From contig JARUPZ010000008.1 in the NCBI GenBank assembly GCA_031213475.1, forward strand, positions 9,801,076-9,865,075: a stretch of 64,000 nt of DNA. The letters run 5' to 3'. Below, in pieces: positions 26,256 to 36,912 of this stretch. The notes below the pieces were generated by a model that was given only the letters and a program-made list of their open reading frames with translations, was not told the DNA's origin and ran no database searches. How positions within the stretch are numbered: position 1 is the stretch's first letter; each line of letters starts with the position of its first letter. The DNA is from Nereocystis luetkeana (taxonomy: Eukaryota; Sar; Phaeophyceae; Laminariales; Laminariaceae). Position numbers and translations under genes: made by a program.

Positions 26256-26332
26256 ATGTATGTATGCATGTATGTATGTATGTATGTATGTATGTATGTA
26301 TGTATGTATGTATGTATGTACGTGTGTATGTG
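26256..26332. repeat. TATG tetranucleotide microsatellite
   Basis: About 18 TATG units with one CATG and a CGTG variant, directly after the 1.1-kb repeat copy. Confidence 0.95.
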
Positions 26333-27291
26333 TACCATACTGCTCTCTTTACGAATTGACCCTGCATACCGTGTACCACGCAGGATGGCACGCCCCCTTG
26401 GAGGATTTTCGAAGTTGGGTTTCTCGACAACGGGGAGGGCGTTCTGAATACGACAAGCGATGCCGAACCTCACACTTAGATGGGATGTCTGGCGGAAGAG
26501 GCATGCTTGGTATTCAAAAGATATGTATATATATATATACACGTGCTACATGATACATGCCTGACCAACCTGCTGTGTACAGCAGGCACGGTATATTGTA
26601 TGCGTCTCTTTTCTACCTCACGTTATGTTGTTGTTCTCACATTAACTTGTGAAATCTAGAGTCCGTGGTCACATTGCATACATATATGCCGGCACGTACA
26701 CGAACTCTTTGGTCTGTCACGAGGAAGGACGATTCTTGTATGAACTATGTCTACGTAATAAACGCCAGCTCTCTCTATGTTTACTCTGCTGGAAGCCACA
26801 TCATCGTGGTGGGATAAATAGATACGATAAATCATCGGCTGGAGAACGAAAGCAGGCACACTCGTTGAAAAGGGGCATCATAACCTTTGTCGGTTTTTCC
26901 CTATTGACGCGCAGGAGATGCAGAAGATCGCCACATTTCTCGATCAGAATGGATCTGCTCTGCTCTGTGCTGACGTCATCGTCGAGAACTGACAACTCAG
27001 TACCACCTTTGCATCCCGCGGATGTGCCGCGGTAGGGCTAGCTCCCTTGATAAACTATCTACCTTAACCTACAACCTGATGATGCAGTACTCGAGATGGA
27101 TGACCCCGTGGGCGGAAGATATACGCGGAAGGCGTTTGCAACAGGGGAAAGTGACAATCCTTCACCAGGTTATGTATACGATACTTCACAATGAATGATG
27201 TTTTCATGTCATCCGCGACAAGCCGCGACGGCCTTTGGCACAGCGCTATAGCGACAACACTCGGACAGCTCCGGTCAACACAGCAAACAGT

Positions 27292-27306
27292 AGTAATAGT
27301 TGTAGC

Positions 27307-27364
<58 letters not shown>

Positions 27365-27409
27365 CTAGTAGTAGTAGTGGTAGTAGTGGTAGTAGTAGTG
27401 GTAGTAGTG

Positions 27410-27443
<34 letters not shown>

Positions 27444-27740
27444 AAGCAGTATAGGTGTATAGTAGTAGTAGTAGTAGAAGTAGTAGTGGCAGTAATACAG
27501 TATTAATAGTACATTACAATAATAGTGGAAACAGTAGCAGTAGTAAGTAGTATCAGTAATGCAGTAGTAGGAGTAGGACTTGTACTGCTTTTGGAATGGT
27601 AAAGTAGTTGGAGTAGTAGGAGTAGTAAAAGCAGCAATAGTAGTAGGAGTAGTAGTACGACAGTAGTATCAATACTGTAGGAGTAGTAGGAGTAGTGGAA
27701 GTAGGAGTAGTAGGAGGAGTAGTCGAAATTGTGGGAGTAA
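27292..27740. repeat. TAG/GTA trinucleotide microsatellite
   Basis: Nearly pure (GTA)n to 27450, then imperfect (AGTAGTAGG, AGTGG) to 27740. Apparent poly-Val and poly-Ser reading frames are artefacts of the repeat. Confidence 0.95.
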
Positions 27741-27751
27741 TAGTGTGTGTG

Positions 27752-27860
27752 TGTTCTTCACATTAAACCGTTCTTTCTTCCCGTCGACATCCAGCACAAC
27801 CAGTGTCCGTGCCGATTCTTCAATCCTAGAAGAGATACAAGTTCTGTGGTCACAAAGCTA
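27752..27860 (+). repeat. Family C copy after the TAG microsatellite
   Basis: TTCTTCACATTAAACCG, CCCGTCGACATCCAGCAC, GTGTCCGTGCCGATTCTTCA and TACAAGTTCTGTGGTCACA; strongly similar to 3549-3650. A purine-rich A/G stretch follows to about 28060. Confidence 0.65.
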
Positions 27861-28262
27861 CGCCACAGGGATACTACGTTGCCACGTGTGCAGTGTGAAC
27901 TGCAGTGGGCAATGCAAAGCCATGTCATCATACTAGATACGACAGGCACGACATACGCAATCTATGAAATAGTGAAACGAAAAGAAACAATCAAAGAGAA
28001 AAAAAAACAAGGTAGACAAATCAAAAAAGAAAAAGAAGAAAAATGAAAGCAAAATCTAAGAGAAACAATCTGTCGTGCCCCCCCCCCCGCAGACGAGGTG
28101 GCCAACACTTGAAAAAGAACGAGCTGGAAAAAAGAAGAAATAACAAAAAACACCACTGCTTGTGAACAGAGTAAGACAAAGAACCAAGGAGAACGTAACA
28201 AGGAAAAATAACAAAGGGGAAATAACAGGCAGACCAAAGCCCAAAGCACCTTCCAGGTGGCG

Positions 28263-28680
28263 GCAGCAGCTTGTGGTACGAGTAGTATAGCCAGGTTCTC
28301 CCTGCTAATCCGCCTGGTACCTTGCTACCCAGACTGCCGTCTCCGCCCTGCGTTCGTCAACTATGCCCAGCCCCTTGGCGTCAGACAATACGAGCCGAGC
28401 AGAGCAGGTTCGTCTTCCAACCACGCCACACGGCTCCTTGAGTACGGCTTATCAATCAGAAAAGGAAGAGGAAGAGAAAAGAGAAAAACTGAAATGAAAA
28501 TCACGGAGAGTCAGCGCAAGAAAGAAAAAAAAACAAAACTAAAAGAGAAGACAAGGGAAGACCACGTTCGAGCCAGCTGCACCAGTTGGTAGCACTAGTA
28601 ATAGTATGGTCACATTCTACTTCCTAGTCGACTTGGTGCCTTGCTACCCTGTCTGCCATCTCCTTCCTACTTTCGTCTAC
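28263..28680. repeat. Diverged direct repeat beside the LINE 3' end
   Basis: About 90 bp around 28263-28353 (gcctggtaccttgctaccc, then ctgccgtctccgccctgcgt) recurs at 28590-28680 (acttggtgccttgctaccc, then ctgccatctccttcctactt). The second copy runs into the end of the LINE reading frame. This may be two tandem LINE 3' ends. Between them lies an A/G-rich stretch. Confidence 0.5.
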
Positions 28681-30063
28681 CGCCGTTTCCCTTCTACCCC
28701 TCCTGTTCCCCCCCCTCTCCGCATTCCCTCGGTCGGGCTTTATGCCACTTCTCCTGTTGCCCCCTCCCCCCCCGTTCCTTTGGGCACCATCCACGGCGGA
28801 TGCGCGGCGCTGTCTACTCATCTCAGCCTCAGCCTCGTGCCACCTCACCATGAACCGTTCGGCTTCTTCAAGGATCCCCCGGTACCACTTCCCCACCTTT
28901 TTAGCTGCAGTGGACCACAACGCGGTCTCAACTCCGAACACCAAGGGGGCAACTTCCGTTGACCCTTCGGTGGCTCGGAACTCCCTAAGGTCTTCGACTA
29001 TGCATCTATGCCAAGTCTTACACTGTCCGCCTGGTCTCGGGTTCTCCCCACCAGCTATCGTCCCGAGCATTGCCCGATTGGGTAATCGCTCCTTGCTTTG
29101 CCGTGCCACGCCCCCCGCAAAGAAGAGCCGCCGTTTACGAATGGTCGTTTCGATGCTCTCGCAACGTGTCATCTTGAGGGCCTTCGCGTACGAGAGGGTG
29201 GCATGGTCAGTATGAAGTCGGCGCTGGAAGCCAATGACTCGCAAAAGGACTTGGTGGTGAGCCGTTCGAAGCTTGGCAAAGTGTTCCGCTCTGAGGGTCC
29301 ACGTCACACACCCGTACAGCAGGGTCTCAATCACCTCGGCCTTCAGCATTCGGACTTTAAGGCTAAGGGGGGCGGTCGTCCTATCATACAACTCCGGGCC
29401 GAACCGTTTGAGGCATGCTCGCATGAGGCGGATCCGTCGGTCGATTTCGAGCGAGAGGTCAGCGTTTTCGTGGATAACGCCGCCTAGGTATAAGAACTGG
29501 GTCGTCTGCTTATACCTCTGACCTGCCGCTTTTATGACGAGCGGTGGTGCGAGGGTTGTCCGGTCTGGTGTTTGTAGGACCATTGTCTCAGTCTTCTTTT
29601 CCGACACCGTGAGGCCTGCTGCTTCGAAGACAGTCACGATGACTGTCATCATTTTAGCGAGCCCTTCAGCCGACTTCGAGACAATTCCTGCATCGTCGGC
29701 GTACAACATGCCCCATACAGACCTTCGCACGCATGCCAATGGCTCCTCCTTCCCTGTTCGAACTACTCCAGCTTCCCAGAGTTGGACCAAATCCCTTACA
29801 ATGGCTTCGTCTTGGCTGAAGCGTACTAGTACGACGTGTAACGCAGCAGCGAAGAACACGTTGAACAGTAACGGTGATAGTACACAGCCTTGCCGCAGCC
29901 CCTGTGTGACATCAAACCATTCCGAGAGCTCGCCGTCATCAGTACGCACGCGAGCCCGCATGCCATCGTGGAAATTACGGATAATTCTCAGCATCTTGGT
30001 TGGTACGCCAAAGCGTGTGAGTACCTTCCATAACAGCTCTCGGTCGACAGAGTCGTACGCTTG
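28624..30063 (-). mobile_element. 5'-truncated non-LTR (LINE-type) reverse transcriptase
   Basis: An open frame from 30171 down to 28624 (515 codons) encodes a LINE-type reverse transcriptase from palm motif A onward: [11 protein letters not shown] (residues 38-48), [14 protein letters not shown] (91-104) and the catalytic YADD (157-160). The usual downstream [10 protein letters not shown] and a [15 protein letters not shown] C-terminal region follow, with a basic Arg/Gly tail. The endonuclease domain and fingers are missing. The first 36 codons come from a GTA/GAG-rich microsatellite and the end of a MITE, so the homologous part starts at about 30063. Reverse transcription motifs look intact, but the element lacks its 5' end and is presumably dead. 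Clade not assigned. Confidence 0.88.
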
Positions 30064-30155
30064 TGTAGCTGTAACAGTGTTATGTTGATTGTAGTAGTAA
30101 GAGTAGGAGTAGGAGTAGGAGTAGGAGTAGCAATAGTTGTAGTAGGAGTATGAAA

Positions 30156-30367
30156 TATTACGGGGGACCATGGTTAATTAACCCTTTAAGAACCGCAGTC
30201 CCGTTTTGGGGACAAACGACTCAAATTTCAAGTAGTTTGTCCCCAAAACGGGACAGCGGTTCTCAAGGGGTTAAGAGGACCAAGTATTGTTAGTAAAATG
30301 GTTAAATATATACCTGGTAGGTTTTTATGGATACCATAGATCTATTGACTACATGGTCCCCCGTAAA
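30156..30367. mobile_element. MITE family A copy 1, with a nested element
   Basis: Terminal inverted repeat TATTACGGGGGACCATGG at the left and CATGGTCCCCCGTAAAA at the right. The left half is interrupted by a second inverted-repeat element (30178-30274). Outside the insert it matches the 109-bp copies at 46360 and 48177. It abuts the truncated LINE and its microsatellite. Confidence 0.85.
30178..30274. mobile_element. Inverted-repeat element family B, nested in MITE A
   Basis: TTAACCCTTTAAGAACCGC and CAGTCCCGTTTTGGGGACAA face TTGTCCCCAAAACGGGAC and GCGGTTCTCAAGGGGTTAA, with a short centre (cgactcaaatttcaagtag). The arms are nearly perfect, so it should fold as a hairpin. Ends are TTAA. Confidence 0.85.
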
Positions 30368-31530
30368 AATGGTGGTAGTTTACTACTACTACTGTCATAT
30401 TACTAGGATATAATAAGTGTAACATGGATATGAGCTGCCTTCAGAGTCCTAACTAAGCTCAACTCCATTTTTCGTGGTCGCAGCAGCAGTAGTACGGGTA
30501 CACTCGGACTATTATAACTGGATAAGCTTTGCTGTGTGATTAAAAAGTGAACGCATGAAAAACAAATCTCTCGCATGACCTCAGGAATACATCTTCTGTC
30601 ATTGATATTTTTTTTTTTGGAGCAATTCAACATCTCATCGATGCTGCAAACACTCCGTTTCCAGAGACCGTTATAACCTTGCATATGACAGATGACAGAC
30701 AAACCACAATTTCCATCCCCTTAGTTAAATATTCTCGCACTGAAACGAGTATGTATTCGATATTTTGCGCACCACGTCGCTGCCGTGAACATTCGGAGAT
30801 CCGTCACCCGGGACGCATCACATATATACCTAAAAATATTAAATATAGTCGTAAATATTGATGGCCCATTCAATCCTGAGGGGGAGGTGTAAGGTTCTAT
30901 GGTGTCCCCTGTCTTCGATGCAACTCCTACAACTAAACTGTGGTTGGTGCGGCGTACGACTTAACCCGGTAGCTGCTTGGTTGGATACACCCACACAGGA
31001 AACCACCGCTCGAATGTAAGTTACTCTGAGCGAACTTTGACGAACATATGACTGTATAGTTCCGAGGCGTAAACGGTACATTACATATACTTCGACTATG
31101 TGTATATATATGTCTCCCATGAATACGTGTTCAAAAAGGAATGACAGCAGTGAGTAGTGTTTACCACTACTCGTATAGCGGGTACGTATGAACACATATA
31201 TTCAAAAAGACACGTGATGCACGTACGTTCGGCGTGTGCATGTCTTGCTGTTCGCTCCGCCGTACAATTCAACACAATGTTCTGTGAGCCAAGAACCGCG
31301 GGAAATCGTCGTACCGACTACACCCACATATCATATATATTCCGCCGGCCGGATAAAAACTCCGCACTTCAACTTGCCCCCGGGATGGGGTAAGCGCAAA
31401 TTCTCGCTACCCATCCCGTCCCACCCGGTACCCCCCCCATCACTTACCACATATCTACCGCACACTCCCAAGTAGTCCAAGCTGAACCTCACGACAAAAT
31501 CAGCGATCAACAAATACTTACCGCAAACCG

Positions 31531-31884
31531 ATGGCGGCAAAGACAATGCTCCAAACGGCGGTTATCATGAACCTCCTGGCAGCTGCAAGGCGAGCTGACG
31601 CAGCGGATACCGATTCCCCGAACGACGCCATCGCCAAACCAAAGTGCGACTCTAGCACCCCAGTGTCGCTCCGGTACTCCTCAGGATCTGAGCGTGTGTA
31701 CGTCGAGTCGGAGGACGGCAGCACTCGAGGTGGTTGCGTCACTCTCACAGATATCTGGGAATGGCTGCACGGCAGCGCGCCGTTGTACGCCGTGGACCCG
31801 GACAGCGGCGACGTTAGCAACACCGCGACGGGGACGTGGCTTCTTACGGAGCACCTGTGGATTGAAGACGGCATTACTCTCGAG
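31531..31884 (+). CDS. Epimerase paralogue 1, exon 1
   Basis: 118 codons, phase 0, ending GGC ATT ACT CTC GAG before donor gtaagc. It encodes the probable signal peptide and a conserved N-terminal region (SPNDAIAKPKCDS, RGGCVTLTDIW, TGTWLLTE) that matches exon 1 of the second gene closely. Downstream intron 1 is 470 bp. Confidence 0.9.
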
Positions 31885-34800
31885 GTAAGCGTTTTTTTCT
31901 CTCGCCATACATGTTGGAAGCTGTCGTTGATGTGGCCGCCGGGTTGTGTATGCACATGTATTTGTGGTGGAACAAGTGCCGACTGAGTGCGTATCGACGG
32001 GCACACTGCGCTTGTTGCCCTGCCTTCGGCTCAAAGATGAGGGCTTCGCATGGCACGCAAGATATCTTGGACTGCCGTGCACCGCACGAACGAGAACCAC
32101 TGGGGTTTGCCTGGTACCAGTGCGAGCGGCAAACAATTGTGTCATCCTGGACACGGGAATATATGTTCCTCCCGTCAAAGATCTTGAACAATGTGGGCGT
32201 ATTTGGACATACGTGCGTATCTGCCCTGACATATCTTTCGATTTTTTTGTGCGATACTTCGTACTGAAACTGGAATGGTATTGTTTTCCGGATGATCGAC
32301 CGGCCGCGAATCCGCCGCCCCCTCCGTTCGTCCCTCTCATTTCTGCTTGGATAGGTGCACGGTACCTCTGCCGGGGGTGACACCGACGAGCTGCGCCTAC
32401 TGAGTACGAGTGATACGTACATCAACTTGCGTGCGTACGGGGGTAGCCTGGATTTCGTTAGCACCAAGGTTGGTTGGGTTCGGTGTGAGCGGTAGGGTCT
32501 GCGAGGAATCTAAAGTCACATTTGTGTTGCGTCGCCACAAAATTTACATTTATTCATGAGATTGTTGGTTAGTTTGGGTGAATTTGTTTCATGTTGTTAT
32601 ATCCGCCAAGTTTAGTTTCCAGCTACGAGTATTCGTGGGAGTTTTCTCACTACTATGCAGTATTCTGAACAAGCCGTGGTCACAGGTTTCATCCCTGACC
32701 CCCACCCTGGTACCTGCTATCGGGTTTACCGCGCGGAGGGTTCAGTGTTTCCCAATCCACGTCGATTTGATCATATGCCCGACACTAACGCCTTAGCGCT
32801 CTCGGCGACATGAAAACTATGTGCAGAAACTACTACCAGGTACATCGTCTGGGGATTCCGCCAATTATCGAACCCTGGCCCTCATGTCCAGCAGTGTGTT
32901 CGGGGTAAATATGGCTTAACTTCAAGCGGGCACGTAACTTTTCAGTGGTTGATGATTGGTGTTCCAGCAAGCGCGGTTTGTCCATCCATCTGACATTGGC
33001 ACTATTCAACCGACTCAAAATACGGGCGTTCTTGTTTGCGTATAAACCGACATGGCGATACGTTGGTCGAAGCTTCCTACTTTCTTCAGTTGGTCACTGC
33101 AGTTTTGTTCTATGGAGTGGTTACCGCTTGTTTGTGTTAAATAAGGAGCACGTAGCGATGTTTCCATCTGCAATTTATTTCTGTCGAAGCGAGTTTCGTC
33201 CGCGCTTCTTTAAAGTTTTAGATGTTTGTGCGTGCTTGTGACCGCCCCACCACAAAGCAACGACGATATTTCCTGATGGCTCGAACGAGACACCAAGAAG
33301 GTTGAGCTCACACGTTGCTCCAAACAACCGTACAGCAGTATATATATATATATATTCGTATATATACTCTGTCGGTTAGTCGGAAACGTTTAAAAAAGAG
33401 CGACGTGCGCGCCGTATTAAAGCAAATCCGTTCTTGTGGCTTTTTGGTGTTTTTCTCCGTTACCTTCGACGTAGCCCCTCTCTTCATCGTTGACGTTCAT
33501 CGTGACCCTGTAGTCTTCGGTACCCGACTTCATTACAGCCAAACACTCTCACTTTATCTGGAAGGAGGTGTTGGTCTTCGCTTGTTGTCCGGGTAAAGCG
33601 TGAAGTCTGTGGACGGTCGGGACTCCTTCCCACCTCACCATGCCTCGTTCAATGTAAACCCTTTCGTATGAGATCGCGTTTTATTTCTCGCCGCCACTAC
33701 TCAGGTGTTCGGCTGGGACACCGATAGGAACGACGTGCGCGAAGATGAAGATGATGGCCGGTCGTACATCAGCACCGTCTCTGAGATCATCTTGAACGGC
33801 GACGAGGGTTGCGACGGCAGGGCCAAGAGAAACATGGGAGAATCGCGGATGGATATCGAGGACAGCGAAATAGGCTACCTAGGGTTCCACGACGGCGAGA
33901 GTTACGGCCTCACGTGGAAGGTGAGGGGCCGCAGTATCTTCTGTTTGTGAGAAGCAGCTGTGATGGATTGCGTGTGTGTCGCGGCTCTTGTCGGGGATTT
34001 CCCCCGAACTTCGGATTGCCAAATATCGTGCGAGCGTCCGAGAGGGGCGTTTTCGGCTTGTTGGTTCCTCTGCGGAGCAGTGGCGAGGTGCAAACCCCAC
34101 CAATGTGTACTGGCGTCGCTTTCGCAACTTAGACATAAATTGGCTGGAAGAAGTATGTACATAGATTGGCGTTTTTTTTATGCCATGACTACTATCTAAC
34201 GATACGACGCATTAGGTCGAGGCCAAGTACCGCTAGGCCCGAATTTTCTGTAACCGATAACCACTAGCACGTCCACTACATTTCGTAGACAACGTGGACA
34301 TTCGTGTTAAAGTACGAAAATGTAAATCTGCTTTCGAATTACAACGACGCCATAGTACTGAGCCAAGTTTTGGTACGAAATAGCTGAAGGTATTATTAGC
34401 TCTACGGTGTGAGGGTCCTACTTCTTTGAAGCGCGGTGCTGATTAGCCAATTTCGGAGAACATGATGAAATATATTTTCCGAGGTTGCTCTTGTTCCGTC
34501 GCCTTGGCAACGTCACAGTTGAATAATCCCGAAATCGCCTATATTGCCCATCAGGTGCGAGGGTTCTGCGGTGACCTCAGCAATCCCGAGCTGTTCGACG
34601 AGGTCAACGTTTACGGCAACATCTACGACTCGGACATTCATCACAACCATTTCGGGGTTTACACGTACGGCCACCAGCAGGGAGATTGGAGGAGGAACAA
34701 GATGCACGACAATACGGTGTACGGCTTCGACCCTCACGACGACAGCGACTTCTTGACCATCCACGACAATGAGGTCTTCAACAACGGAAACCACGGCATC

Positions 34801-36912
34801 ATCGCCTCCAAGCGCTGCAACGGGGTGTCCATCCAGGTACCGTATGTGCGAAATATTAGACCGGACCTATTGCGGAGCACAAGTTCGACACACGCAACGT
34901 CTAACATTATTAGCGTGATCCGTACTTGTCGGAGCGGAGTGTCACGGCGACAACGTGGACGCCTCCGATCGACACCCGCCGACGCGATTCGATGAAAAGT
35001 ATTTCTAGTGTTGAGGAACTCGGCTTATGCTGTAGCGCCATGTAGCCCACATCAATATACTGTTAATGTTCAACCATGATGCAAGTGGCCCCTGCTACTG
35101 TTGAGTTTACCTCCAATGAACTCTTTACTCTGCTGGTCAGGGGAACGAGGTGTACGGCGGCGGAGACGGAGCCGTCGGCATATTCCTTCACAGAAGCAGC
35201 GACGACGCGGTTGTCAAAGGTGAGCAACCCACTGAGAAGACACTCATTCGAGAACGGCTCCCGCAGAAAACCCATGGGCGGTAATATCGATGATTAACAA
35301 ACCTGACACAAACGGTCGCACAGGTCGGTGTGTAACATTGCAGCAAGGAGAGAAACACAATGGATCCGTCCCTGCTATCGATATACTTTAACAAATATTT
35401 CGTCTATCTTGTGCTCCTACGTGTAGCCGTAACGTGTTTATTGTGCCGCGCGAACGTAGAACGCATCCTGCTTCACAGGTGAACAACGTGCTCGTGTGTT
35501 GTAGATGTGCTTTTCAACTCGGGGTACTCCGACGTATGTCAGGTCTATGCTGGGTCCGGCTAATGTTGCGGCCACAAAAATACCACCATGAAACCCCGCT
35601 GGTCACCGAAACAGTTCCGAATCGCAGACGTTCATTGTCGGTTTGGCCAACCAAGAATTTCCATTGACTGAAACCGACGCCCTTCTTTGTGCTAAAATAT
35701 CTTCTAGGTAACTACGTCCATGACAACGGCGACGCTGGAATGGCGATGATGGAGAGCTTTGATGCCGACGTGGCTGACAACGTGTTTGAGGACAACAAGT
35801 ACGGCATTAGGATGTCCGTGGGGTGCGCAGACAACGTGTTCTCCGACAATGTCATCAGCGGCTCCACCAGGTAAGGAACTACGACCAGTTTGTCCATGAT
35901 CGACAATCCTTTTCAGCGATCCAAAGCCACTAGACCGAGTGGTTATCGGAGCCTCTCAGATCGAATAGCCTGGGCTGCGCAGACGTACTGGGATGGACGT
36001 ATTGAGTCGTGTATAATTGGTGTCCGAAGACGGTTACGACAGAGAGGGAAACCTCAGGAACCACCACACACAAGATGAAGCATCACAAGTCAAATTCCAG
36101 GACATGGTACTGGCACCAACCAACAGGTACCTGTTCGTGCGGAAGAGCACGAACAAGTGACTACATTCTTGGGAATTTGGGCTTCTTTGCCAATCGCGCT
36201 ATCCGTCGACATGGATTTACTTGTTACTCCACGCCAGCATGATCCTTTGAACTCCTACGATTTGTGAGGTACACGAAGCCATCCGCAAGACTGTTCCTAT
36301 CCTTGCCGTACGGATGGGCGTAACCCCTCGACCGTGGCCTCAGCCAACGGGTGCTCTGCAGCGACTTCCGCAGTCCCCTCCCTATTGCACATAATGTTGC
36401 GCAATCTTGTCGCAGTGATGTGACTACGGCAAAATACGCCTTCTTAGGTGCAACAATACTCTTGTGTATTCTTCGTGTACCATGCGGCAATTTCAGCAAC
36501 CATCTGCCAGTGGCGGGAAAACAATAATAGTCGACCTTTCGAATTGTATGTGCCCAACTCGTGTTCACTCCCGGCGGTTGTCCCCAAATCGCGATCGTGT
36601 TCCGTCCTCAGCTACAATGTTTACTCGTACGAGGGGTCCGATGAGCCGTGGGTGGCAGATTCTGGGCGGATGAAGGATAACATTGTCACGGGCAACACCA
36701 TCATTGGCGGTCCAGAAAGTATCAAGCTTGGATCGGCCGACGGCACCGAGTTCATCGACAACAACTTCAAGGACCCGGAAAACATCCGCTTCCAAGATTG
36801 CACGGGAACCGTCATGTCGGGCAACACCGGCCTGGACGATGTCGATTTACGGATCACCGACGGCGCTTGTTTCGGCGATAAATCGGGTTCTGCCTTTACC
36901 CCTGTCTGCTAG
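31531..36912 (+). CDS. Mannuronan C5-epimerase, paralogue 1 (7 coding exons, 502 aa)
   Basis: Joined exons 31531-31884, 32355-32468, 33705-33920, 34555-34836, 35141-35219, 35708-35870 and 36612-36912; all introns are GT-AG, total 1,509 bp with TAG stop. The family converts beta-D-mannuronate to alpha-L-guluronate inside the alginate polymer, in the secretory route or cell wall. Seen: a short hydrophobic N-terminus ending near A-D-A (about residue 24, weak signal peptide), an N-terminal domain, then Asn/Asp-rich beta-helix repeats with YGFDPHD at residues 284-290. In the bacterial AlgE/AlgG enzymes the Tyr, Asp and His of this motif belong to the active site. Further helix turns (NEVFNN, NYVHDN, DNVFEDN, DNVFSDN) follow, and the protein ends in Cys. 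The start is the first ATG of the open frame and aligns with the start of paralogue 2. Family confidence is high. Exon ends rest on splice sites plus agreement with paralogue 2. Substrate pattern cannot be read from sequence. Confidence 0.92.
32355..32468 (+). CDS. Epimerase paralogue 1, exon 2
   Basis: 38 codons, phase 0 at both ends, acceptor ...ggatag, donor gttggt. It encodes VHGTSAGGDTDELRLLSTSD and then an INLRAYGG segment, matching the 114-bp exon 2 of paralogue 2. Downstream intron 2 is 1,236 bp. Confidence 0.9.
32640..32880 (-). repeat. Second copy of SINE-like body (intron 2 of epimerase 1)
   Basis: Landmarks shared in order with 24850-25040 are acaagccgtggtcacaggt, catccctgacccccaccc, ttcagtgtttccca, cgtcgattt and tagcgctctcggcg. 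A B-box-like GGGTTCGATAA on the minus strand lies at about 32864. Degenerate; boundaries approximate. Confidence 0.45.
33705..33920 (+). CDS. Epimerase paralogue 1, exon 3
   Basis: 72 codons, phase 0, acceptor ...actcag, donor gtgagg. It encodes VFGWDTDRND, an acidic stretch, CDGRAKRNMGESRMDIEDSE and YGLTWK. The last part (MDIEDSE.GYLGF) is nearly identical to paralogue 2. Confidence 0.9.
34555..34836 (+). CDS. Epimerase paralogue 1, exon 4 (catalytic exon)
   Basis: 94 codons, phase 0, acceptor ...catcag, donor gtaccg. This is the most conserved exon: about 85 of 94 residues match paralogue 2 by eye. It carries NIYDSDIHHNHFGVYTYG, then YGFDPHDDSD with the catalytic-type Tyr/Asp/His, then FLTIHDNEV. 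The frame stays open back into intron 3 to an ATG at 34462, which I take as chance. Confidence 0.93.
35141..35219 (+). CDS. Epimerase paralogue 1, exon 5
   Basis: 79 bp, enters in phase 0 and leaves after one base of a Gly codon (...GTC AAA G / gtgagc). It encodes GNEVYGGGDGAVGIFLHRSS and then DDAVVK, one beta-helix turn. Length and phase equal exon 5 of paralogue 2. Confidence 0.88.
35708..35870 (+). CDS. Epimerase paralogue 1, exon 6
   Basis: 163 bp, acceptor ...ttctag, donor gtaagg. The first two bases complete the Gly codon and the exon leaves two bases of the next codon. It encodes NYVHDNGDAGMAMMESFDA followed by DNVFEDNKYGIRMSVGC and DNVFSDN, a typical PbH1-type helix repeat series. 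Confidence 0.9.
36612..36912 (+). CDS. Epimerase paralogue 1, exon 7 (C-terminal, stop)
   Basis: 301 bp, acceptor ...cctcag; the first base completes a Ser codon. It encodes YNVYSYEGSDEPWVADSGR, further helix turns (IKLGSADGTEFIDNNF, FQDCTGTVMSGN) and a C-terminal ...FTPVC before TAG at 36910-36912. The conserved terminal Cys is shared with paralogue 2. Confidence 0.9.

Noticed and set aside
27191-27462. Poly-Val and poly-Ser frames
   Set aside because: Pure translation of the GTA microsatellite.
29534-30088. 184-codon plus-strand frame opposite the LINE
   Set aside because: Shadow of the reverse transcriptase frame on the minus strand.
34462-34554. In-frame ATG in intron 3 of epimerase 1 reading into exon 4
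   Set aside because: The corresponding stretch is absent in paralogue 2 and a good acceptor (catcag) lies at the conserved exon border; openness over 31 codons is easily chance.
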